DNA from: Chrysoporthe austroafricana
Taxonomy: Eukaryota; Ascomycota; Sordariomycetes; Diaporthales; Cryphonectriaceae
Length of the DNA: 64,000 nucleotides
Direction of reading: 5' to 3'
Assembly (NCBI GenBank): GCA_001051155.2
Contig: JYIP02000011.1
Span: 186,001-250,000, forward strand
Below the pieces are notes generated by a model, which made no database searches, was not told the origin of the DNA, and saw nothing but the letters and a program-made list of their open reading frames with translations. Positions 57,528 to 64,000 of this stretch are shown piece after piece; the stretch's first letter is position 1; every line of letters starts with the position of its first letter. Made by a program: the position numbers and the translations under genes.

Positions 57528-58001
57528 CTATGAGCCCTGTCGCTGCTTGTGCCGGGGGTTCGCGCTGCAGATGATGTACCGGTAGCCGTTCGACCGCTTG
57601 CCCTTCTTCCGCCGCACGACCTGCAGCTCCGACGAGCGGTCAGCCGGGTGCCCCTACGCCGCCATTGGGGGGAGGGGAGAGAAGGGGGTGGGAGGCCGGG
57701 CGGCGCCCGCCGCGGACGTGGACGCACTCACCTTGCAGTGCTCGCAGCGCTTCTTGATCGAGCTGTACACCTTCATGCCCCGCGCCTGCTGCCACCCCCC
57801 CTGTGCTGCTGGGGCGCGGGCAGCGGGGCTGCGGCCCAGGGCCGGCAGGATCGCTGAGGACAGCGCGCGGGCCTGCCGGGCGGCCGGCTGTGGAGGAGGG
57901 GAGAGGGACAAGGACAGCGCGCGCAGGCTGCTGGTCAGCCCGGGCAGGGAGGCGGTGGCGCGCGCCGCGCACCGCGCGGTGCACAACACGCGGCTGGCCA
58001 T
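57528..58001 (-). CDS. RTC6: Mitochondrial ribosomal protein bL36m
   Basis: Two exons, 58001-57732 and 57620-57528, joined over 111 nt (GTGAGT, CTGCAG), give 120 aa. The first 75 residues form a mitochondrial presequence (Arg/Ala/Ser-rich, no acidic residue). The mature bL36 core starts at MKVYSSIKKRCEHCK and continues VVRRKKGKRSNGYRYIICSA and NPRHKQRQG. The zinc ribbon ligands Cys86, Cys89, Cys108 and His114 are all present. It is a component of the large mitoribosomal subunit. The extra KRSNGY segment in the loop is common in fungi. Confidence 0.93.
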
Positions 58002-58714
58002 CTCGAGCGGCAGAGGGGCTGGCCTGGGAGGGGTCAGGATGGCTGGTCACGAGGCCTTCCCGAGGTTCGTCGGCGGGGGGTGGTTGTGACGGCTGGTGTG
58101 GTTCTTTCTCTGGGCGTGGACGTGGGCTTGGGCGTGGGCTTGAGTTTGGGTTTTGGGATGGATGGGATAGCAAATCTGCCGGCCCGCTGCCGAGCGAGCG
58201 AGCAAGCGAGGCTGAGTGGAGGGTGGATCCGCCGCCAACGCCTCTCTGCCGCCCACAGTCACGTGACACCGCCGCCTGTAGTATAAACTTGCTTAGATAA
58301 TAGATAGTACTTACTACCTACTGAGTACATAGTCGCACCCGTCATGTATACACATACGCAGCCAGCCCCTCCCCCAGGCTGGCAGCGAGCCCACCTGCGC
58401 TTTTGGTGGATGATGTTGTGTATGGTCTTCTCTTCTGTCTCGTGCTTTTGTTATGGGGTGCTCTGATCTCGGCGCCACGGCTGGTCGTCAGCGTTCGGCG
58501 GGGCTGCCGAAGGCATTCGGCGCCGGCGCCGAACCGGCATGCACGCAGGACGTAAGGGGTGGGAGGGGGCGCCACAACTCTCTCTCTCTCTCTATAAGTA
58601 CGTCTCGGAGCACGGCGCCCGTCCGTAGTACTGTCCTCGTCGTCGTCGTCGTCTTCCTGCCCCTCCTACCGCCATCCTAGTCCACCACCCCACCTCGAGC
58701 AGCCCACCACATTG
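58002..58714. promoter_or_regulatory. Divergent intergenic region bL36m/MDR oxidoreductase
   Basis: About 710 bp holding both promoters. CT repeats near 58579-58592 and GTC repeats near 58635-58652 lie in the leader of the right-hand gene. No specific operator recognised. Confidence 0.4.
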
Positions 58715-59935
58715 ATGCCGATCCCCAAGACGATGCGCGCCATCGGGGCGCGCAGGTACTGCAAGCCGGACGGGTACGAGGTCATGGAGCTGCCGGTACC
58801 CGAGATCAGGGCCCCGGACGAAGTGCTGATCCGGGTCCATGCCGTGGGGATCTTCTTTGGAGATGCTCTCGTCGCCTCAGGCGCCGCCAGGCTCGTCGTC
58901 CCCTCGAGGTGAGCCCCCCTCCCCCTTGGCGCCCAGCCACTCACTTCCCCGGGGCACGACGCTGACACGCCCCTCCCCTCTTCCCCCCGGCGCAGCCTCC
59001 CCATCATCCTCGGCCGCCAGGGGTCCGGCGTCGTCGCGGCCGTGGGCGGCGGCGTCAAGTCCTTCCGGGCCGGCGACGCGGTGTACGGGGTGGGGCTCAA
59101 GCACCCCCTCGGCAGGTACTTCGCCGACGGGAGCGGCGGGTGGTGCGCCGAGTACGCGGTGACCACCGAGGACCTGCTCCTCGCCAAGCCGCCGCAGCTC
59201 TCGTTCGAGGACGCCGCCGGGGTGCTGCCCAACCTGGTCACGGCGATCCAGAACCTCCGCGCGGGCCTGGCCCGGCGCCCGGCGGCCTTCCCGGGCGGGT
59301 CGCTGGAGGGCAAGACCGTGCTCGTCACGGCGGGCCTCGGGGCCTCGACGGCGGTCGCGGCGCAGTACGCCAAGAACGTGCTGGGGGCCCGCGAGGTCGT
59401 CGCGACGGTGTCGACCGCCAAGGTCCCGCTGCTGGACCGCCACATGCCCGGCGTCGTCGACCGCGCGGTCGACTACCAGACGCAGGACGTGGTCGAGGCG
59501 GTCGGCCGGGGCGCGGTCGACGTGCTGTACTCCGCCCGGGCGGACGTCATGAACTACCTCCCGGTGATGAACCCGGACCACGGCGTCATATGTGCCATCG
59601 GGGCCGTCCCGGAGGGCGGGCTGCGGAGGGTGCTCTTCGGCGACGGGGACCCCTGCCCGCTCTGGCTCCGGCTGCTGCTGGCGGCCGCGGCGGGCCTGGC
59701 GCGGCTCTGGTACCGGTGGAAGCTGCGCGGCTCCCGCGTCCAGATGGTGTCCCTGTCGGGGGCCCTGGGGGCGAGGGAGGACCTCGAGAGGGCGGGGGAG
59801 ATCATCGCCACCGGGCAGGTGAGGGCGGTCAAGACGCTGGTGTCCTTTGACGATCTCGAGGCCGTCAGGAGGGGCTGCGAGCAGGCGAGGACCCTCAAGG
59901 GCAAGACGGGGGACCTGGTCGTGAAGATCGTGTGA
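58715..59935 (+). CDS. Zinc-less MDR superfamily oxidoreductase (quinone-reductase-like)
   Basis: Two exons, 58715-58908 and 58996-59935, joined over 87 nt, give 377 aa. The N-terminal GroES-like domain starts MRAIGARRYCKPDGYEVMEL and continues PDEVLIRVHAVGIFFGDAL, and ILGRQGSGVVAAVGGGVKSF, GDAVYG after the intron. The nucleotide-binding domain has GKTVLVTAGLGASTAVAAQY and VVATVSTAKVPLLD. The catalytic-zinc Cys and the structural four-Cys loop are absent, so it belongs with NADPH quinone reductases or enoyl reductases. The substrate is not predictable. Third-position GC is close to saturation. Confidence 0.85.
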
Positions 59936-60162
59936 CGGCCACCTACGCCGCAAGGCATCACATCTCTCTCCCTCTCTCTCTCTTTCTCTCGCTGCTGGTG
60001 CCCTGTGGCCAGCACCCCAGCCATCCGCCATGTACTGCGTGTGCCCAGGGAGTTACCATACTGCGTGCCTTTAAGTAATCATATTATATTGCGTGCCCAG
60101 GGAGTTACCATACCGAGCCAGCACCTGAGCGCGTACATACCATATTAAATATACCATAGTAC

Positions 60163-60204
60163 GCAGCAAGTGACTTGCAGCAAGTGACTTGCAGCAAGTG
60201 ACTT
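60163..60204. repeat. 14-bp tandem repeat, three copies
   Basis: Three perfect copies of GCAGCAAGTGACTT. Confidence 0.95.
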
Positions 60205-60214
60205 GCTGAGCATA

Positions 60215-60337
60215 TGCTCTGTGGCTGCTGCTCTGTGGCTGCTGCTCTGTGGCTGCTGCTCTGTGGCTGCTGCTCTGTGGCTGCTGCTCTGTGGCTGCTG
60301 CTCTGTGGCTGCTGCTCTGTGGCTGCTGCTCTGTGGC
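60215..60337. repeat. 14-bp tandem repeat, about nine copies
   Basis: About 8.8 copies of TGCTCTGTGGCTGC, eight perfect, the last one degenerate. The period is the same as in the neighbouring array but the unit differs. Confidence 0.95.
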
Positions 60338-60690
60338 GCAGCGGCTGTAGGGGCCTCCTGCAGGCCTGGTAGGGAGGTACTGTAGATTAGGTCTCTAGGC
60401 GCGTCAGGGCGGCGGCCCGTGGTCTGCACTTAGACGTGCCAGAAGTCGAACGCGTTCCATGCAGCAGGGTTGGCGCTCCCTCCCGCCCAACCACCGGCAC
60501 ACGACACCACACACACCCCCTCTCACCCTCACCCTCACCCTCATCTCGCCCTCACCAACAAGCCAACAAGCCAACAAGCACAACAAGCCCAGCAAGCACA
60601 ACAAGCACAGCAAGCCCTGCAGGCCGAGCCCCTCCCGTCCAGCCCATCCACCTGCTGCCTCGCACACAGCTCACCGGTTTGGCCGCCGCC

Positions 60691-61541
60691 ATGCTCCTCA
60701 AGCGCAAGCGGTCCGGCGACGAGCTCTCGTCGCCCGCGCCATCCGACAGCGGCGACGTCGTGATGATGGACACCGCCAGCCCAACGCCCCCACACAACAG
60801 CAGTGCGGTCATGTCGCCGGGCAGCCAGGGCCGGAGCCGCTCCTGCACCCCCTCTCACCTGCCCAGCCGCACCCGCAAGCGCCTGCGAAACGGCCGTCCC
60901 TCGGACCACGAAGTCCACCGTATGTCTCCTCTTCCCCTCTCTCCCTCTCCCTCTTCCTCTCCTTCTCCCTCCTTCCCCCTCCGACCTCCCACCAACAAAG
61001 ACGAGAGACGCGGTCGGCTCATCACGGCGTATACCGTCTCGCAGAAAACACCCTCAAGATCCTCTACCAGGCCCAGCAGCCGCCCCAGCAGCCGCACCAC
61101 GTCTTCGCCCCGCCCACCCCGCTCGCCTCGGCGCCCCCGATGCCCTCGATGCCCTCGATGCCGCCGCCCCAGGCGCCGCCAGCCCCGAGGCAGCAGCCCT
61201 CGCTGCACAACTTCTGGCGGATCCCCGCCGCGCTGCCGCCCCACCCCCACCCCCAGACCCCGCCGGGCGATGTCGCCAGCCGCCCGGCGGCCTGCGAGGA
61301 CTGTGGCGTGGGCCTGGGCGAGGAGGACGCCATGGTGGACGACGGCTACGGCTTCGAGACGTACATCAACGCCTGCAGCGCGTGCGCGCGGCCCGTGTGC
61401 TTCTCGTGCTCCGTCAGCAACTTGGGCGAGCAGCGGCGCTGCCTGCTGTGTGCCGGCAGGGAGGGCGCGGCCGCCGGGAAGAACAACAAGAAGTGGGTGG
61501 GAGGCCTGGGCTGGACATCCGGCGGCGTGACCGTCTGCTGA
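60691..61541 (+). CDS. Cys-rich zinc-binding-like protein with PIP-box-like motif
   Basis: Two exons, 60691-60919 and 61045-61541, joined over 125 nt (GTATGT donor, CGCAG acceptor), give 241 aa. The N-terminal third is basic and Ser/Pro-rich with MLLKRKRSGDE and RTRKRLRNGR, likely nuclear localisation signals. The middle is Pro/Gln/Met-rich. QPSLHNFW at residues 127-134 fits the pattern Q-xx-L-xx-F-W. The C-terminal part carries Cys pairs (CEDC, CSACARPVCFSC, RRCLLC) spaced as a zinc-binding module. No named family is recognised; related proteins occur in other Pezizomycotina as hypothetical proteins. Nuclear location and zinc binding are inferences. Confidence 0.75.
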
Positions 61542-62390
61542 CCATAGGCGGGCCCGTGGCGCCGGCCCCGGGCGGAGGGGGAGAAGGTGAAAGGGGGAGG
61601 GGGAGGGGTCCTGCGTTTGTGTGTCTCGGCGCGCACCCGAGGGGAGGAGGGGGGTTTCTTTTAGCTCCAGAGGTCTGTCTATACTGTCTACAGGCCTTTT
61701 TATATCCCGCACCACCGCAGGCAGGCGGCGGTCCGCAGGCAGGCGTCTGGGTATCGAATATATCGAATGTCAACATCATGCCCACAAACAAGCCCCCCCC
61801 CCCCAAACCCCAAGGTTACTCCGGCCGATCAGTCGGCCAGCCGGTGCTGCAGAAGCGGAGCTCTACGGGGCACGCGTTCAAACGGAGGCGCCTCAGCACC
61901 ACGGGTTAGGCACACGGCCCCGCCCCCTCTGTCCAGCAGAGTAGGTGACCCCTGTTCGGCGGGGTCAATGCCATCATCCAGCAGCCGCAGCGCAGCGCGC
62001 TACAGGGGCCCCCAGCGTGCTATGTACAGTAGGTGCACGCTATAGTGCTGAGTACAGGCGTACAGGCGTACAGACGTACTTAGTAAGTAGCGGGAGGTGG
62101 GGCGCCCAGGCACCTAGGCAGTGCTAGGGTGCTAGACATGCTAGGCTACGGGTGCTAGGCTACTAGCCATACCCAGCACATGCCCCTCCCCCCTCCCTCT
62201 CCCCCCTCCACACCCCTCCACACCCCTCCACACCCCTCCTCCTCCTCCTCCTCGTCGTCCTCCTCGTCGACGACTTCCAGCTCCCCGAGGTTCGTTGTAC
62301 GCAGCACGGCACGGGCCCCCCTTTTCCTGACCAGACATAGCACTGCCGATCTCCCTGGTGCCCAGGAACCGCCAGAAAACCACCCTAGCC
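61542..62390. other. Intergenic, GC-rich, no supported gene
   Basis: About 850 bp between two plus-strand genes. It holds poly-C near 61793-61804, short repeats of CACACCCCTC near 62209-62240, and a CTC run. It is the 3' UTR of the Cys-rich protein and the promoter of the Memo1 gene. Confidence 0.4.
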
Positions 62391-63525
62391 ATGCCGCAGT
62401 CAGGCACCCGCGAGGCGACCCACGCGGGCAGCTGGTACGAGGGCAGGGCAGACGTCCTCTCGCGCCAGCTCGACGAGTACCTGGACAGGGTGCCGGCGGC
62501 CGCGGCCGGCGGGCAGGAGCTGCCCGTCCCCGGGGCCAGGGTCATCATCGCGCCGTACGCCCTCCTCCTCCTCCTCCTCCTCCTCCTCCTCCTCCTCCTG
62601 CCCCCCCCCCCGCGGGCCCCGTGGCGCCCCAGAGAGAGAGGGATGAGAGAGATGTGCTTTTTACCTGGCTGACCGGGGCGGGCCCTACAGGCATGCCGGC
62701 TACTCGTACTCGGGCCCCTGCGCCGCGTGGGCCTACAAGGCGCTCGACCTCAGCACCGCGAAGCGCATCTTCGTCCTGGGCCCCTCGCACACCTACTACC
62801 TCCGGGGCGGCGCGCTGACGACCTTCGCGGCCTACGCGACCCCCTTCGGCGACCTGGCCGTCGACGCCGAGACCGTCGCGGCCCTGCGCGGCACGGGCCG
62901 GTTCTCGGACATCCCGCCCCGCAGCGACGAGGAGGAGCACTCGCTCGAGATGCATCTCCCCTACCTCTGGAAGGGGCTGGCGCGGGCGCGTGGGGACGCA
63001 GCGGGCGGCGTGGGCGGCGCGTGGCCGCGCATCGTGCCGATCCTCATCGGCGACAACAGCGGGGCCCAGGAGAAGGAGCTCGGCGCGCTGCTGGCGCCGC
63101 ACCTCCGGGACCCCGAGAACGCCTTCGTGGTGTCGTCCGACTTCTGCCACTGGGGCCAGCGCTTCAGCTACACGGGCTACGTGCCGGCCGCGGACCGGGT
63201 GGGCGAGCTCCGGTCGCTGTCCCGGCGGGACGCGCGCACCGAGACGCCCATCCACGAGGGCATCAAGGTGCTGGACCAGCTGGCCATGGACGCCGTGGCG
63301 TCCGGGCGGCACGACGACTTTGTCGACAACCTGGCCCGCACCCACAACACCGTCTGCGGCCGCCACCCCATCGGGGTGACCATGGCGGCGCTGGAGGTGG
63401 CCGCGGGCGGCGCCGTCGCCGGGGACAGGGGCCGGTTCACGTTCGTGCGCTACGAACGGAGCAGCCTGGTCGAGAGCGTGTCCGACTCGAGCGTCAGCTA
63501 CGCGGCGGCATACGCCGTCATCTGA
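62391..63525 (+). CDS. Memo1-like protein
   Basis: Two exons, 62391-62554 and 62691-63525, joined over 136 nt (GTACGC, CTACAG), give 332 aa. The join restores RVIIAPHAGYSYSG. Conserved Memo residues are visible: His56 (PHAGY), His88 (LGPSHTYY), the EEHSLEMHLPYL block, SSDFCHWG, and Cys277 in NTVCGRHPIG. These correspond to the metal/active-site residues of human MEMO1, which resembles non-haem iron dioxygenases. The yeast homologue is Mho1. Cytosolic; function in fungi little known. The intron contains a CTC microsatellite and a poly-C run. Confidence 0.92.
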
Positions 63526-64000
63526 AGCCCCGCCGCGGGGCCGGGGGAGGGGGGGAGTACGCGGCATGCTTTGGGCGGTGGCGTTCTGAAAGGCAATCCA
63601 GCGTGGAACAGGCTCTTCTCTTGGCCACTTAGGGGTGGAGGGATTGGGGGGCGGGGGGCGGGCGGGTGTGCGTTGACTGACGGCGCATCTGATAGTCTGT
63701 GGAGAACAAGGGGCCTTGCGGTTCTTAGACTTCAGCCTCCGGACCAAGTCTCTCTACCTGCTGCTGTTCTCATGACGACGAGTGCATGCCTGCTCGTGGC
63801 GCGGGGCTCGTGATCAGGACGTAGAACAAGAAGAAGAAGAAGTACTCGTCACAACCGTAGGTAAGATGATGTCGCCTGGAACTTGCCACAGATGACCGCT
63901 GTAGGTACCCTGCCCTTGCCCCCCCCCCCCCACGGGGCGAGGCACATCGTCTGCGCCGCGCCGTCTCGTGTGGGCGGATGGGAGGGCACGAAGGGATCCC
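63526..64000. other. 3' flank of the Memo1 gene, no supported gene
   Basis: GC-rich sequence with poly-G and poly-C runs. No start of another gene is recognisable before the window ends. Confidence 0.4.

Larger units (their letters stand above)
59936..60690. other. Intergenic with two 14-bp tandem arrays
   Basis: About 750 bp between two plus-strand genes. It contains a direct repeat of GCCCAGGGAGTTACCATAC (near 60042 and 60095) and the two 14-bp arrays listed separately. The right part is the leader of the next gene. Confidence 0.5.

Noticed and set aside
60163..60337. Possible CRISPR array
   Set aside because: Units are 14 bp with no spacers between them, in a eukaryotic genome; they are plain tandem repeats.

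Overview
The window is nuclear DNA of a filamentous ascomycete, probably a Sordariomycete. The genes have short introns (about 50-150 nt) with GT(A/G)AGT-like donors, CTAAC/CTGAC branch sites and CAG/TAG acceptors. The gene set is typically Pezizomycotina (RCF1, RTC5, HRI1, a Ste6-type ABC transporter, PBDC1/Ypl225w, a tannase-family esterase). A split-promoter nuclear tRNA is present. There is no operon structure and no sign of a bacterial, viral or plasmid origin. All exon joins given here were worked out by eye from reading frame, splice consensus and family knowledge; none is backed by transcripts.

Layout. Positions 1-4.5 kb hold no convincing gene, only GC-rich low-complexity DNA with long purine/pyrimidine microsatellites. 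From 4.5 to 7.3 kb lie remnants of a decayed gene or genes, including a zinc-protease-like HELCH motif split by a still recognisable intron. From 7.9 to 16 kb: a beta-class carbonic anhydrase (+), tRNA-Thr(AGT) (-), threonine dehydratase ILV1 (-), the respiratory supercomplex factor RCF1 (+) and the TLD-domain protein RTC5 (-). From 16.5 to 22.5 kb the DNA is largely degenerate: an ankyrin-repeat pseudogene, a small myristoylation-motif/zinc-ribbon/membrane protein, a minisatellite, a reading frame broken by one in-frame TGA, and a scrap of a Tad-like LINE reverse transcriptase. From 22.6 to 31.2 kb: a secreted orphan protein, a single-pass membrane protein, HRI1 and an alpha/beta hydrolase. 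From 31.6 to 48.2 kb: an MFS drug transporter, the Ste6-like ABC transporter, the PBDC1 homologue, a large conserved hypothetical protein of 1249 aa, and a secreted tannase/feruloyl esterase.

From 49 to 63.5 kb is a compact, very GC-rich stretch: DNA polymerase kappa, a five-exon PLAC8 protein, an NmrA-like protein, the histone N-terminal acetyltransferase NatD, LYRM2, mitochondrial ribosomal protein bL36m, a zinc-less MDR oxidoreductase, a Cys-rich protein with a PIP-box-like motif, and a Memo1 homologue.

The genes do not form one pathway or a secondary-metabolite cluster. Several act in mitochondria (ILV1, RCF1, LYRM2, bL36m) and two concern protein N-termini or nascent chains (NatD, PBDC1). 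I found no strong case for a wholly new system. The most notable points are: the tannase-family enzyme has lost both cysteines of the usual CS-D-HC catalytic disulfide; an otherwise open gene is broken by a single TGA; polymerase kappa appears to have a GC-AG intron; a Cys-rich protein carries a PIP-box-like motif; and a small protein combines an N-myristoylation signal, a zinc ribbon and a C-terminal membrane anchor.
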